Source: Legionella lansingensis (GTDB taxonomy: Bacteria > Pseudomonadota > Gammaproteobacteria > Legionellales > Legionellaceae). Taken from it: 64,000 bases of DNA. This document shows positions 25,866-34,937 of the stretch, one piece after another. Made by a program: the position numbers and the translations under genes. The notes under the pieces are model-generated. The model made no database searches. It saw nothing but the letters and a program-made list of their open reading frames with translations, and was not told where the DNA came from. The stretch covers positions 2,451,001 to 2,515,000 of the forward strand of contig NZ_LT906451.1 of the NCBI RefSeq assembly GCF_900187355.1, given 5' to 3'. Numbering within the stretch: position 1 is the stretch's first letter; every line of letters begins with the position of its first letter.

Positions 25866-27073
25866 ACGCCTATCCTCTCGGGCACTCTTTTGTGACCTTC
25901 GTAACGCGTATACAGCGGCATAAATAAAAAATAAGCAAAATAAATTGCGGTGCAAATTCGTGCTAGATATTGCTTAGCCGGCGTCATAATCACCGTACCA
26001 AGATAGCCTAGAAGAAAAAAGCTAATGACAAAGGCTGCCAAAGCATATTTTGAATAATAACCTTTATAGCGCATCGATCGCACAGGGCTTCTATCCAACC
26101 AAGGCATGAAAAACAAAATGAAGATAGCCGCTGCCATAATGATAACCCCCAGTAATTTATCGGGGATAGCTCTCAACATGGCATAGAATGGGGTCAAATA
26201 CCATACAGGGGCAATATGATCTGGGGTAACTAGAGGATTTGCTGGTGTAAAGTTAGCGTGTTCTAAAAAATAACCACCCAACTCAGGTATAAAAAAAACA
26301 ACAGCAAAAAAAAGTATCAAAAATAGGATAATACCAACAAAATCTTTGACCGTATAATAAGGATGAAACGGGATACCGTCTAACGGTCTGCCATCAGCGC
26401 CGAGGGACTTTTTAATTTCTATTCCTTCTGGGTTATTAGACCCTACCTTATGCAAAGCAACGATATGTAAAAAAACGAGTACAAGCAGCAATAAAGGCAC
26501 ACCGATAACGTGCAAGGCAAAGAAGCGCTGTAAGGTAGCATTAGCCACATTGAAATCACCACGCAACCAAGTTGTTATTGTCTCGCCCAAATAGGGAATG
26601 GCGCCAAAAAGCGAAGTAATAACCTGGGCTCCCCAATAAGACATCTGTCCCCAAGGTAATAAATAACCAAAAAAAGCTTCAGCCATTAGCAATATAAAAA
26701 TGACCATGCCTATAATCCAAAGTAGCTCTCTTGGTTTTTGGTAGGAACCATAAAGCAACGCTCTAAACATGTGTAGATAGATAACAATAAAAAATGCTGA
26801 AGCTCCTGTGGAATGCATATAGCGCAGTAGCCAACCATAATTCACGTCACGCATAATGTATTCAATGGAATTAAAGGCTTGAGCGGCGGTGGGCGTGTAG
26901 AACATTGTCAACCATAAACCAGTTACCAATTGATTAATAAGAACAACGAGAGCTAGAGAGCCAAAATAATAATAGAAATTGAAGTTTTTAGGGGCATAAT
27001 ACTCACTGGCATGCGCTCGCCAAGTACTAAGCAGTGGAAAACGCGAATCAAGCCAATTTATCAATCCATTCAT
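25862..27073 (-). CDS. petB: Cytochrome b subunit of the bc1 complex
   Basis: 403 residues with about eight membrane helices. The four haem-ligand histidines can be placed in the second and fourth helices (YMHSTGASAFFIVIYLHMFR and FALHVIGVPLLLLVLVFLHI). The Qo-site PEW-type motif is altered to the region PDHIAPVWYLTPFYAMLRAIPDK, a form also found in other gammaproteobacteria. It carries electrons between the quinol oxidation and reduction sites. Middle gene of petABC. Confidence 0.95.
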   Translation of the reverse strand: MNGLINWLDSRFPLLSTWRAHASEYYAPKNFNFYYYFGSLALVVLINQLVTGLWLTMFYTPTAAQAFNSIEYIMRDVNYGWLLRYMHSTGASAFFIVIYLHMFRALLYGSYQKPRELLWIIGMVIFILLMAEAFFGYLLPWGQMSYWGAQVITSLFGAIPYLGETITTWLRGDFNVANATLQRFFALHVIGVPLLLLVLVFLHIVALHKVGSNNPEGIEIKKSLGADGRPLDGIPFHPYYTVKDFVGIILFLILFFAVVFFIPELGGYFLEHANFTPANPLVTPDHIAPVWYLTPFYAMLRAIPDKLLGVIIMAAAIFILFFMPWLDRSPVRSMRYKGYYSKYALAAFVISFFLLGYLGTVIMTPAKQYLARICTAIYFAYFLFMPLYTRYEGHKRVPERIGV

Positions 27074-27079
27074 ACCGCA

Positions 27080-27700
27080 TTATCCTTGTTTCTTCTCTTC
27101 ACCGATTACAATCACGTGCTCATTAACGAAATAGTAAGGAGGAACTTCTAAATTAATGGGCGCAGGAACTCCTTTGAATACCCTACCAGCCAAATCAAAG
27201 GTGGATCCATGACAAGGACAGTAAAAACCTCCAGGCCAGTATGGACCAAGTTCATTAGGGATGGGCATATATTTTGGTGAGCACCCCAAATGTGTGCAAA
27301 TGCCAACCAAAACCAAGTATTCGGGATTGATCGAACGGAATTTGTTCTTCGCATATGAGGGTTGTTGCTCAACCAATGACTCAGGATCACGTAACTCATT
27401 TTCCTTGCCACTTAGGGTTTGCAACATCTCTTTTGTGCGCCTGATTATCCAGACAGGCTTTCCTCGCCATTCAACTGTCACTTGTTGACCGGGTTCCAAC
27501 TTACTCAAGTCAACTTCTACGGGAGCCCCAGCAGCCTCTGCCTGTGCACTGGGTAGCCAAGAAGAAATAAAAGGAGTTAATGCACAGGCCACACCTACAC
27601 CGCCTAAGATGCCTGTGGTTGTTAATAAAAACTTCCGCCTTTGCTCATCAATTTCTTCTTCGGTCACATTCTCATTAGTGGTGGGATCATTATCAATCAC
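27080..27700 (-). CDS. petA: Rieske iron-sulfur subunit of the bc1 complex
   Basis: 206 residues. The N-terminal twin-arginine-like region (EQRRKFLLTTTGILGG) and one membrane anchor precede a soluble Rieske domain with both cluster-binding boxes, CTHLGC and CPCHGS, at about residues 138-143 and 160-165. It oxidises ubiquinol and passes electrons to cytochrome c1. First gene of petABC; a palindromic repeat lies upstream, before rpsI. Confidence 0.95.
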   Translation of the reverse strand: MIDNDPTTNENVTEEEIDEQRRKFLLTTTGILGGVGVACALTPFISSWLPSAQAEAAGAPVEVDLSKLEPGQQVTVEWRGKPVWIIRRTKEMLQTLSGKENELRDPESLVEQQPSYAKNKFRSINPEYLVLVGICTHLGCSPKYMPIPNELGPYWPGGFYCPCHGSTFDLAGRVFKGVPAPINLEVPPYYFVNEHVIVIGEEKKQG

Positions 27701-27859
27701 GTTTCTTGTCCTGGTTTGTCCCTAACCTGCTAAAAAATTTAATTCAGTTATAACAAAGAATTAGGCATTTGAAAATGACAGCTTACAAGCTCAGTGAAAA
27801 AAAAGATGAAAAGAATACTTTAACTCGATCTCAAGTTTTAATTTTGACAAATCAAAAAC

Positions 27860-27945
27860 CGAATTACTGTGGCGGTATCCATGTTCAGACTGACAGGATG
27901 GATCCCGCCGCCTGATCCCGGATAAAGTCCGGGAGCGGGAATTCG
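27860..27945. repeat. CGCGG-type palindromic element, copy A
   Basis: 86 bases bounded by CGAATT and AATTCG, with a GGCGGTATCCAT block and an inner CCCGGATAAAGTCCGGG hairpin. The right flank ATTCGAAATCGCTTAACTTA closely matches the flank of the element at 45501. It is the most diverged copy. It lies between petA and rpsI. Confidence 0.6.
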
Positions 27946-27993
27946 AAATCGCTTAACTTAATGACAGTACCCCAGAGGGGTAAGAAAATTGAA

Positions 27994-28425
27994 TTATCGT
28001 TTTGAGTACTGGGTCGCGCGGCGCGCCTTGTGCAAACCAACTTTCTTTCTTTCTACGCGTCTTGAGTCACGAGTCAATAGACCACGCGCGCGCAGTTTCC
28101 TGCGATATGAATGCGGGTTTGGCTCAGCATCTTCAGCTAAATCGTATTCATCATAAGCCACTAATGCTCGGGCTATACCTAAACGGACAGCACCTGCTTG
28201 ACCAGAAATTCCGCCGCCAGCTACAGTTATATAAATATCAAACTTGCCAACTACATCAACGGTTTCTAAAGGTTGACGCACGATCATACATGCCGTTTCA
28301 CGACCAAAATAATCTTCTGGCGAACGGTTATTAATTTTAATCTCACCTTTACCAGGGCGTAAAAATACTCTAGCCGTTGAACTTTTTCTACGACCAGTAC
28401 CATAGTATTGCTGTCTTTCAGCCAT
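27994..28425 (-). CDS. rpsI: 30S ribosomal protein S9
   Basis: 143 residues, longer than the 130 of E. coli. N-terminus [16 protein letters not shown], central [19 protein letters not shown] and the basic tail [18 protein letters not shown] are all standard S9; the tail reaches the ribosomal P site. About 12 extra residues ([14 protein letters not shown] region, residues about 94-107) are inserted before the C-terminal block. Second gene of rplM-rpsI, five bases after rplM. Confidence 0.96.
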   Translation of the reverse strand: MAERQQYYGTGRRKSSTARVFLRPGKGEIKINNRSPEDYFGRETACMIVRQPLETVDVVGKFDIYITVAGGGISGQAGAVRLGIARALVAYDEYDLAEDAEPNPHSYRRKLRARGLLTRDSRRVERKKVGLHKARRATQYSKR

Positions 28426-28430
28426 AATAC

Positions 28431-28865
28431 TTATTCCTCAATCTCAAGTTGCTTAGGTTGCTGCGCTGCATGCGGATGCTCACTACCCGCATAAACCTTC
28501 AGCTTACGATACATTTCTCTACCCAAAGGATTTTTAGGAAGCATTCCTTTCACTGCGAGCTCAATGATTCGAACAGGATTTTTCTTCTGCAACTTATCAA
28601 AAGAAATTGATTTGATACCACCAGGAAAACCAGAATGGTGGTAATACATCTTTTCTTTAAATTTACGGCCAGTAACAGTTACTTTTTCCGCATTGGTTAC
28701 AATAATATAATCACCTGTATCAACGTGGGGGGTATACTCAGCCTTATGCTTGCCACGTAACCGACGAGCAATCTCGCTGGCAAGACGACCTAAAACTTTG
28801 TCGCTAGCATCGATCACATACCAGTCACGTTTGACTTCATGTGTCTTGGCGCTAAATGTCTTCAT
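28431..28865 (-). CDS. rplM: 50S ribosomal protein L13
   Basis: 144 residues with the L13 pattern: [51 protein letters not shown] and [20 protein letters not shown]. It is an early-assembly protein of the large subunit. Usual operon with rpsI. The 233 bases upstream to 29098 hold the promoter region; no RNA structure was recognised there. Confidence 0.97.
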   Translation of the reverse strand: MKTFSAKTHEVKRDWYVIDASDKVLGRLASEIARRLRGKHKAEYTPHVDTGDYIIVTNAEKVTVTGRKFKEKMYYHHSGFPGGIKSISFDKLQKKNPVRIIELAVKGMLPKNPLGREMYRKLKVYAGSEHPHAAQQPKQLEIEE

Positions 28866-29098
28866 TAAATTAACTCCGTACCGCCTTCATTGGTATTCTT
28901 TCAATCATGAGCGGGCGATTTTAACCAAAACCTTAAGAACCTACAAGTCTAATACCGTAAATTCTTGTAAGCTTTTGCCATTTTTCTATGCTAATTTTAC
29001 TTGATGAGGTAAAAATCTATCGCCTAGACAATAAGACCTAAATCATTTCTCCTCTTAAATCATCAAATTAACTTGAGAAACTTCGAACTCTTTAAAAT

Positions 29099-29476
29099 TC
29101 AATTAGGGATTAACAAACGTTCAACCCTACGACCAGCAATTAAATGAGTATTTATAATCTCATCAATATCCGCCATGGTCGCGTAAGTATACCATATTCC
29201 CTCAGGATAAATGACAATACAGGGCCCCATGCTACAGCGCCCCAAGCATCCAGATTTACTCACTCTCACCTTCCCTGGCCCATGCAAGTCCAGTTCCAAT
29301 AACCTGGTTTTCATGTAATCAAAAAATGGCTCGCCACCAGTGTTTGCACAACACTGTTTGCCAGCCATTTTTTGATTTGTGCATAAAAAAACGTGTTTAG
29401 TATAATGCGCCAACGAACTACTTACCCCCGCTCCTAATAAGTCAACCCCTGTCTGGAACGGCCGCATTTGATGCAT
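29099..29476 (-). CDS. 2Fe-2S thioredoxin-like ferredoxin
   Basis: 125 residues (a start at 29467, MRPFQTG, is also possible). Thioredoxin-fold [2Fe-2S] protein: KHVFLCTNQKM ... QCCANTGGEPF, then VRVSKSGCLGRCSMGPCIVIYPEGIWY, giving four cluster cysteines as in the Shethna-type/NuoE-like family. Its partner in Legionella is not known; related proteins act in nitrogen or electron-transfer reactions. It stands alone between rplM and ihfA. A large hairpin lies two bases upstream of the first ATG. Confidence 0.85.
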   Translation of the reverse strand: MHQMRPFQTGVDLLGAGVSSSLAHYTKHVFLCTNQKMAGKQCCANTGGEPFFDYMKTRLLELDLHGPGKVRVSKSGCLGRCSMGPCIVIYPEGIWYTYATMADIDEIINTHLIAGRRVERLLIPN

Positions 29477-29477
29477 C

Positions 29478-29552
29478 TTGAACGGAAATAAGCCTTCAAA
29501 ATGCTCACATAGCCATCTATGCTCCGCTTTTTGAAGACTTATTTCCGTTCAA
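29478..29552. repeat. 75-bp near-perfect hairpin
   Basis: Arms of about 27 bases (left 29478-29504, right about 29526-29552) start with TTGAACGGAAATAAG and continue with CTTCAAAA; only one or two mismatches. The loop contains a further small CATAG/CTATG hairpin. It lies between the ferredoxin gene and ihfA, and no second copy was found in the window. Confidence 0.75.
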
Positions 29553-29605
29553 CCTGCACTCAAATCCGACCGTTTACCGAGATTCTCAATTACCCATCTA
29601 ATCCG

Positions 29606-29896
29606 TTATTTTCGCTCTTCTATCTTTGTTTTTAATTTCAGGCCTGGTTTAAACGTCACCACACGTCGAGCAACTACAGGGATAGCCTGTCCTGTTTTAG
29701 GATTTCTTCCAGGACGCTGAGGTTTGTCTCGTAATATGAAGTTACCAAAGCCAGATAGCTTCACATGTTGTCCGCTTTCAAGAGCATGTTTTAAGGTTTC
29801 AAAGAACTGCTCTACCATTTCTCTGGCGTCGGGTTTACCCAATCCTAGTTCATTACATAAAGTTTCCGCAATCATTGCTTTACTCAGAGCATTCAC
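29606..29896 (-). CDS. ihfA: Integration host factor subunit alpha
   Basis: 96 residues, typical of IHF-alpha: [17 protein letters not shown] at the N-terminus, [22 protein letters not shown] in the beta arm with the proline that intercalates into DNA, and [21 protein letters not shown] ending. Forms a heterodimer with IhfB and bends DNA sharply. Last gene of pheS-pheT-ihfA, three bases after pheT. Confidence 0.96.
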   Translation of the reverse strand: MNALSKAMIAETLCNELGLGKPDAREMVEQFFETLKHALESGQHVKLSGFGNFILRDKPQRPGRNPKTGQAIPVVARRVVTFKPGLKLKTKIEERK

Positions 29897-29898
29897 GA

Positions 29899-32277
29899 TT
29901 AGTCCCTCAATATAATGGCAAATTCTTCATTAAGTTTTTTGATTATAGCACTGATTATTGTATTAATCTCGGTATCAATCATCGTTCGTTTATCATCCTG
30001 CAAAGTAAGCGCAATAGCCAGACTTTTCTTGCCTTGAGGAATAGTTTCGCCTTTATATACATCAAAAACGTCAAATGACTTCAATTGTTCCGCGCTCACT
30101 ACCTCCCGTATAGCCTTCTCTATTGCTGCGGCACTTATTTCCTCATCAACCACTAAAGATAAATCCCGACGTATTTGGGGAAATTTGGAAATGGCTTGAT
30201 ATCTTGGTGGAATTTTATTAATAAGTGAAGCTAAACGAAGATCAAACAGGACTACCTCCTCATGGATGTCCAAAGCATCTGCGATTCTTGGATGCAAAAC
30301 CCCACACCAGCCAACTAGCTCATTAGCCATATTGATTTGGGCTGATTTACCTGGATGCAGCGCAGGATGTTCGGCTGCAACAAAATAAACATCTGTTAAC
30401 TGCAATAAAGCGAAAAGCGCTTGCAAATCCCCCTTGGCATCAAAGAAATCAAATTTTGCTGTTTTTTCACTCCAATTCAGCGCGCCTTGTTCCCCTATTA
30501 ATAAACCAGCAACACAAGGATATTCTTTTAAACTCCCACCCTGTAAATCAAATATCACTCCAGATTCAAAAAATTTAATGGCAGTTTGTTGTCGGTGGAC
30601 ATTGTAAATCATTGAAGCCAATAATCCTGGCCACATTCCCACTCGCATTTGTGATAACTCCGAAGAAATGGGATTGAGTAGCTGCATTGTATCTACTTCG
30701 GGGTAAAGAGCATTTTGTAGCTCTGGATCCACAAAACTATAACTAATGGTTTCATGGTAACCTCGAGAAATAAAGAATTGTGAAACACGTAAAGCTTGAA
30801 CTTCAAGAGGGTTAATGGTCCCAGCCTGCACCTCAGTAACCATATTTTGACCAGTAAGCTTGTCGTAGCCATACAAGCGCGCTATCTCTTCAACCAAATC
30901 AACATCTAAGCTGACATCAAAGCGATGAGAAGGTACCGCCACTTTCCAGATTACAGAACTTCTGTCGACCCGTATATGCAAGGCTTCAAGCATATGGGCC
31001 ATTTCATCTTGAGTTATTTTTAATCCTGTTACTTGTTCAACCTTGGCGGGATTGAATGCAACCGTTCGCTTTTGTGGCAATGCTTCTGCTTTTCTGACCA
31101 TTGAAACAGGTCCAGCCACACCTCCGACAATGTCAAGCAGGAGAGCGGTTGCTCGCTCCAGTGCTAGTACTTGTAACTCAGGATCAACACCTCGTTCAAA
31201 ACGCTGTGAGGAGTCCGTACACAAACCATATTTTCTTGCTACACCAGCAATCATGATCGGATTAAAAAATGCACTTTCAAGAAAGACATCCGTGGTATGC
31301 TCTTGGACTGCACTGGCTTCACCGCCCATGATTCCAGCCATGGCCAGTGCTTTTTCATCATCAGCAATAACCAAAACCTTTTCATCCAAAGCCACCTTTT
31401 GGCCGTCAAGTAATTCCAGTGTTTCATTTGCCTTAGCAAAGCGTACGGTAATATTCCCTTGAAGGGCAGCCAAATCGAAAGCATGCATAGGTTGGCCAAT
31501 CTCCAACATGACATAATTGGTTACATCAACCACCGGGTGTATAGGTCGAACGCCTGAGCGCCGTAATCGCTCAGCCATCCATGTCGGTGTGCGCGCCTGC
31601 GGATTAATGTTATGAATAACTCGTCCAGCATATTGCGGACATCCCTCAGCTACTGATAATTTAATCAAAATTTTTTCATCAATCGAGGGTTGTACAACAT
31701 TGTTAGGGATAGACTTCACTGATAATTGTGTTAATGCTGCTATTTCGCGAGCAACCCCAAGCACACTAAAGCAATCAGCACGATTCGGTGTTAAATCAAT
31801 ATCAAAGACTAAATCATTTAAAGCGAGATAACTTCTTAAATCAGTGCCCACAGGGGCATCGGATTCTAACTCCATTATTCCGTCAGCATGCTCGGCCAGC
31901 CCCAACTCAGCAAGAGAGCATAGCATGCCTTGAGATAATTCACCTCGTAGCATGGATTCTTTTATTATTAAACCACCAGGTAAATTAGCACCAGTTTGAG
32001 CAAGAGCTACTTTTAATCCAGCACGAACATTTGTCGCTCCACAAACCACTTGCAAAAATTTTCCGGTTCCATTATTTACCTCACACAATGTCAATTTATC
32101 TGCCTGAGGGTGAGGAGCCGTCTTAGTCACCTCTGCAACGATGACGCCATTAAACTCACCAGCAACAGGGCTAACGGAATCCACTTCCAGCCCTGCCATA
32201 GTTAGTAGTGCAGCCAGCTGCTGCCCGTATAATGAAGGATTTACCCATTCACGTAACCATAATTCACTAACTTTCAT
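29899..32277 (-). CDS. pheT: Phenylalanine-tRNA ligase beta subunit
   Basis: 792 residues, the usual length. Domains in order: N-terminal tRNA-binding (OB) domain with [24 protein letters not shown] (about 44-70), B3/B4 editing domain with ECP-like segments, B5 domain, the catalytic-like core (ISREYxE-type region [20 protein letters not shown]) and a C-terminal anticodon-binding FDX-ACB domain ([19 protein letters not shown]). With PheS it forms the heterotetramer that charges tRNA-Phe; the beta subunit edits mischarged Tyr-tRNA. Confidence 0.97.
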   Translation of the reverse strand: MKVSELWLREWVNPSLYGQQLAALLTMAGLEVDSVSPVAGEFNGVIVAEVTKTAPHPQADKLTLCEVNNGTGKFLQVVCGATNVRAGLKVALAQTGANLPGGLIIKESMLRGELSQGMLCSLAELGLAEHADGIMELESDAPVGTDLRSYLALNDLVFDIDLTPNRADCFSVLGVAREIAALTQLSVKSIPNNVVQPSIDEKILIKLSVAEGCPQYAGRVIHNINPQARTPTWMAERLRRSGVRPIHPVVDVTNYVMLEIGQPMHAFDLAALQGNITVRFAKANETLELLDGQKVALDEKVLVIADDEKALAMAGIMGGEASAVQEHTTDVFLESAFFNPIMIAGVARKYGLCTDSSQRFERGVDPELQVLALERATALLLDIVGGVAGPVSMVRKAEALPQKRTVAFNPAKVEQVTGLKITQDEMAHMLEALHIRVDRSSVIWKVAVPSHRFDVSLDVDLVEEIARLYGYDKLTGQNMVTEVQAGTINPLEVQALRVSQFFISRGYHETISYSFVDPELQNALYPEVDTMQLLNPISSELSQMRVGMWPGLLASMIYNVHRQQTAIKFFESGVIFDLQGGSLKEYPCVAGLLIGEQGALNWSEKTAKFDFFDAKGDLQALFALLQLTDVYFVAAEHPALHPGKSAQINMANELVGWCGVLHPRIADALDIHEEVVLFDLRLASLINKIPPRYQAISKFPQIRRDLSLVVDEEISAAAIEKAIREVVSAEQLKSFDVFDVYKGETIPQGKKSLAIALTLQDDKRTMIDTEINTIISAIIKKLNEEFAIILRD

Positions 32278-32297
32278 TGCAAATACCTGCTTAACGT

Positions 32298-32414
32298 GAT
32301 GTGCAACTTTTCGAATCCCCGTGGCTTGACCACGGGGTCCATAAATTGCGCCCTAGTCATTTGGATGCCGCGGTCAAGCCGCGGCAATTCGTGGTTTCAG
32401 AAAAATTGCACATC
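32298..32414. repeat. MITE-like element B with CGCGG hairpins
   Basis: 117 bases bounded by inverted repeats GATGTGCAACTTTT (32298-32311) and AAAAATTGCACATC (32401-32414), one mismatch. Inside are two hairpins, CCCCGTGGCTTGACCACGGGG and GCCGCGGTCAAGCCGCGGC, flanked by CGAATC and AATTCG. Same design as the element at 47833-47946. It sits between pheS and pheT. Confidence 0.75.
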
Positions 32415-32492
32415 GGTTGTTTAGTAACAAGACGTTTGGTCTTGTGGACCTTATCGATTTAGTAAATAAATTTATATGCTCCGCTAAGTTAA

Positions 32493-33506
32493 CTAAAATT
32501 GCCTTAAAAAGGTCACATCGTTTTCAAACATCATACGCAGATCATCAATACCGAAATAAAGCATGGCAAGTCTATCTATACCCATACCAAAAGCCCAACC
32601 TTGATATTCATCAGGAGAGATATTAACTGCTGTCAGTACATTAGGATGAACCATGCCACAGCCTAATACCTCTAACCATCCAGTAAATTTACAAGAGCGA
32701 CAACCTACACCTAAGCACTGTGTACACTCAATGTCTACTTCCGCCGATGGCTCTGTAAATGGAAAATAGGAAGGTCTAAAACGAAGCGCAAGCTCACGAC
32801 CAAAAAAGTAGGCAAAAAAATCCTGTAGCAGTCCTTTAAGACCAGCAAGCGTAGCCTGTTTATCTATCAACAAACCTTCAACTTGATGAAACATTGGTGT
32901 ATGTGTGACATCCGAATCACAGCGGTATACTCGACCAGGTGCAATTAATCGCAAGGGAGGTGTGCGTGCTTCCATGGTTCGTATTTGTACCGGAGACGTA
33001 TGCGTTCGTAATAAGCGACCATCACCAAAATAGAATGTATCATGCATGGCTCTAGCAGGGTGGTGACTTGGGATATTTAATGCCTCAAAGTTATAAAACT
33101 CGCTCTCAATCTCTGGGCCTGTAACAATATCAAAACCTAAACGACTAAAATAATCGTTGACAGTTTGCTTAACTTGGGTAACGGGGTGTAATGAGCCATG
33201 TTTAGACTGACGTCCAGGTAAAGTCACATCAATTCGTTCAGCATGAAGTTTGCTCTGCAACCCGGCTTCCTTAATCTTAAGCATTTTCTCTTCGATTAAG
33301 GAACTGATCTCTCTCTTAGCTTGGTTAACCAACTGACCTACTTTAGGCCTTTCCTCTGCTGTTAAGTCAACCAATCCTTTTAGAATTTCGGTGAGTTGTC
33401 CTTTTTTTCCTAAATAATCAACGCGAATCGCTTCCAGGGTTGGAAGATCTTTTGCCTGAGCAATAGCATTAGTAGCCTGCTGCTGTAACAGAATAATATC
33501 TTGCAT
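32493..33506 (-). CDS. pheS: Phenylalanine-tRNA ligase alpha subunit
   Basis: 337 residues from ATG 33506 ([18 protein letters not shown]), which gives the normal N-terminal coiled-coil arm; the longer frame upstream runs through a terminator and a repeat and is discarded. Class II synthetase motifs: [12 protein letters not shown] (motif 2 region), [12 protein letters not shown], and [18 protein letters not shown] (motif 3) near the C-terminus. Pairs with PheT. A repeat element (32298-32414) separates the two genes, and a terminator lies 17 bases upstream of the start. Confidence 0.96.
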   Translation of the reverse strand: MQDIILLQQQATNAIAQAKDLPTLEAIRVDYLGKKGQLTEILKGLVDLTAEERPKVGQLVNQAKREISSLIEEKMLKIKEAGLQSKLHAERIDVTLPGRQSKHGSLHPVTQVKQTVNDYFSRLGFDIVTGPEIESEFYNFEALNIPSHHPARAMHDTFYFGDGRLLRTHTSPVQIRTMEARTPPLRLIAPGRVYRCDSDVTHTPMFHQVEGLLIDKQATLAGLKGLLQDFFAYFFGRELALRFRPSYFPFTEPSAEVDIECTQCLGVGCRSCKFTGWLEVLGCGMVHPNVLTAVNISPDEYQGWAFGMGIDRLAMLYFGIDDLRMMFENDVTFLRQF

Positions 33507-33522
33507 GATCAAACCCACATGT

Positions 33523-33548
33523 AAAAAAGGAGGCCAAAGTGCCTCCTT
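33523..33548 (-). terminator. Terminator/attenuator between rplT and pheS
   Basis: Minus-strand stem AAGGAGGC / GCCTCCTT with a six-base loop followed by TTTT, 17 bases before the pheS start. In enterics pheST is controlled by attenuation at this place through the leader peptide PheM; no phenylalanine-rich leader was found here, so it may simply end the thrS-infC-rpmI-rplT message. Confidence 0.85.
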
Positions 33549-33594
33549 GTTAGCTTTAACAACCAATTGATCTCGGCCCTTTTCCAGGGCATCT

Positions 33595-33658
33595 GTCATC
33601 CTGAAAGGAATGAAGGAGCTCCTGATTCTTGGGAGATCCTCACTACGTTCGGGATGAC
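33595..33658. repeat. Palindromic repeat, GGGATGAC-type hairpin, copy 2
   Basis: GTCATCCTGAAAGG ... CACTACGTTCGGGATGAC forms a long imperfect hairpin around GATTCTTGGGAGATCC. Same family as 7986-8051 and 40932-41001. It lies between rplT and the pheS terminator. Confidence 0.75.
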
Positions 33659-33729
33659 TACGTCTCTGAGAGGTGTTGTTTAATCAATTGAGAATGCTAA
33701 TAAGTTCTTAGTTACCACGACAATCATTA

Positions 33730-34086
33730 TTATGCAAGTGCTGCTTTTGCTTTTTCAGCGATCGCTGCAAAAGCAGGCTTATCGTATACCGCCATATCAG
33801 CCAATACCTTACGATCTAACTCAATTGCAGCTTTTTTTAAACCAGCAATCAACCGGCTGTAAGATAAACCACACTCACGTGCTTGTGCATTGATACGAGT
33901 AATCCATAATGCACGGAATTGGCGCTTTCTTTGACGACGATCACGATAGGCATATTGGCCAGCTTTAATTACAGCTTGCTTGGCAACACGGTAGGTCCGA
34001 CTTCGAGCACCATAATAACCTTTGGCTTGATCTAAAATCTTCTTATGACGTGCTTTAGCCGTCACACCACGTTTAACTCTTGGCAT
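33730..34086 (-). CDS. rplT: 50S ribosomal protein L20
   Basis: 118 residues, the standard length: [55 protein letters not shown] and [14 protein letters not shown]. Needed for early assembly of the large subunit; in enterics it represses its own operon. Fourteen bases after rpmI. Confidence 0.97.
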   Translation of the reverse strand: MPRVKRGVTAKARHKKILDQAKGYYGARSRTYRVAKQAVIKAGQYAYRDRRQRKRQFRALWITRINAQARECGLSYSRLIAGLKKAAIELDRKVLADMAVYDKPAFAAIAEKAKAALA

Positions 34087-34100
34087 TTTTTATCCTCCTC

Positions 34101-34301
34101 TTAACTACCGTGCAACATACGCTTGGCTAAGCGCGCATCACATGGTTGCAATGTGCCTGAACTAACACGAAGTTGGCGTTTTTGTTTGGTGGTTTTTTTG
34201 GTGAGGATATGGTTTCTATAAGCACCACGACGCTTGACAGCACCACTAGCTGTCTTACGGAAGCGCTTTTGTGCTCCACGATGGGATTTTAATTTTGGCA
34301 T
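34101..34301 (-). CDS. rpmI: 50S ribosomal protein L35
   Basis: 66 residues, very basic: [20 protein letters not shown], then the [15 protein letters not shown] block typical of L35. Between infC and rplT, as in other gammaproteobacteria. Confidence 0.96.
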   Translation of the reverse strand: MPKLKSHRGAQKRFRKTASGAVKRRGAYRNHILTKKTTKQKRQLRVSSGTLQPCDARLAKRMLHGS

Positions 34302-34379
34302 AACATATTACTCCGCATTTGTTCTGCTACTGAAACAAAATGTAGCTGTTCTATAACTACCAAGGCTTGTCAACAAACC

Positions 34380-34913
34380 CTATTTTTTCTTGGGTGCTAA
34401 AACCATCAATAATTGACGTCCCTCACGTTTGGCCTGCTGTTCCACCACAGCATATTCCGCGGTATCCTGCAACAGCCGCTCCATGAGTTTCATGCCAATT
34501 TCTTGATGTGCCATTTCACGTCCACGAAACCGTAACGTGACTTTGACTTTATCACCATGATTTAGGAAACGAATCAGGTTGCGTAGCTTGACCTGATAAT
34601 CTCCAGTTTCCGTCGTTGGACGGAATTTCAGCTCTTTAACTTGAATTTGCTTCTGCTTCTTTCTTGCTTCAGCTTGTTTCTTACTCAATTCAAAGAGAAA
34701 TTTACCATAATCCATAATGCGACAAACAGGAGGTTTAGCTGTTGGCGAAATTTCCACCAAATCATAACCACTTTCTTCTGCTGCCCGCAGAGCTTCTCGC
34801 GTTGATACAATTCCCACCTGGTTGCCATCGACATCAATTAAGCGTACCTCAGGTACATTAATCTGTTCATTAACTCGCGCGCGATCGTTATCACGCTTAT
34901 TTGATGCAGTAAT
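34380..34913 (-). CDS. infC: Translation initiation factor IF-3 (AUU start)
   Basis: 177 residues when read from ATT at 34911-34913, close to the 180 of E. coli. The first ATG (34817) would remove the conserved beginning: the frame upstream encodes [17 protein letters not shown] and [18 protein letters not shown], clear IF-3 sequence, preceded by a GGAGG site eight bases before ATT. AUU start codons let IF-3 repress its own translation. The C-terminal domain has [19 protein letters not shown]. It lies 24 bases after thrS. Confidence 0.95.
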   Translation of the reverse strand: MTASNKRDNDRARVNEQINVPEVRLIDVDGNQVGIVSTREALRAAEESGYDLVEISPTAKPPVCRIMDYGKFLFELSKKQAEARKKQKQIQVKELKFRPTTETGDYQVKLRNLIRFLNHGDKVKVTLRFRGREMAHQEIGMKLMERLLQDTAEYAVVEQQAKREGRQLLMVLAPKKK

Positions 34914-34937
34914 AGTTCAATCCTCCAAACGTTAAAT

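Noticed and set aside
25862..25955. Longer cytochrome c1 starting at 25955
   Set aside because: The extra residues overlap cytochrome b, and the signal peptide starts at 25865.
32493..33599. Longer PheS starting at 33599
   Set aside because: The extra 31 residues would be read through a terminator and a repeat; the family start is at 33506.
33549..33729. PheM-type leader peptide
   Set aside because: No short frame with clustered Phe codons was found upstream of the pheS terminator.
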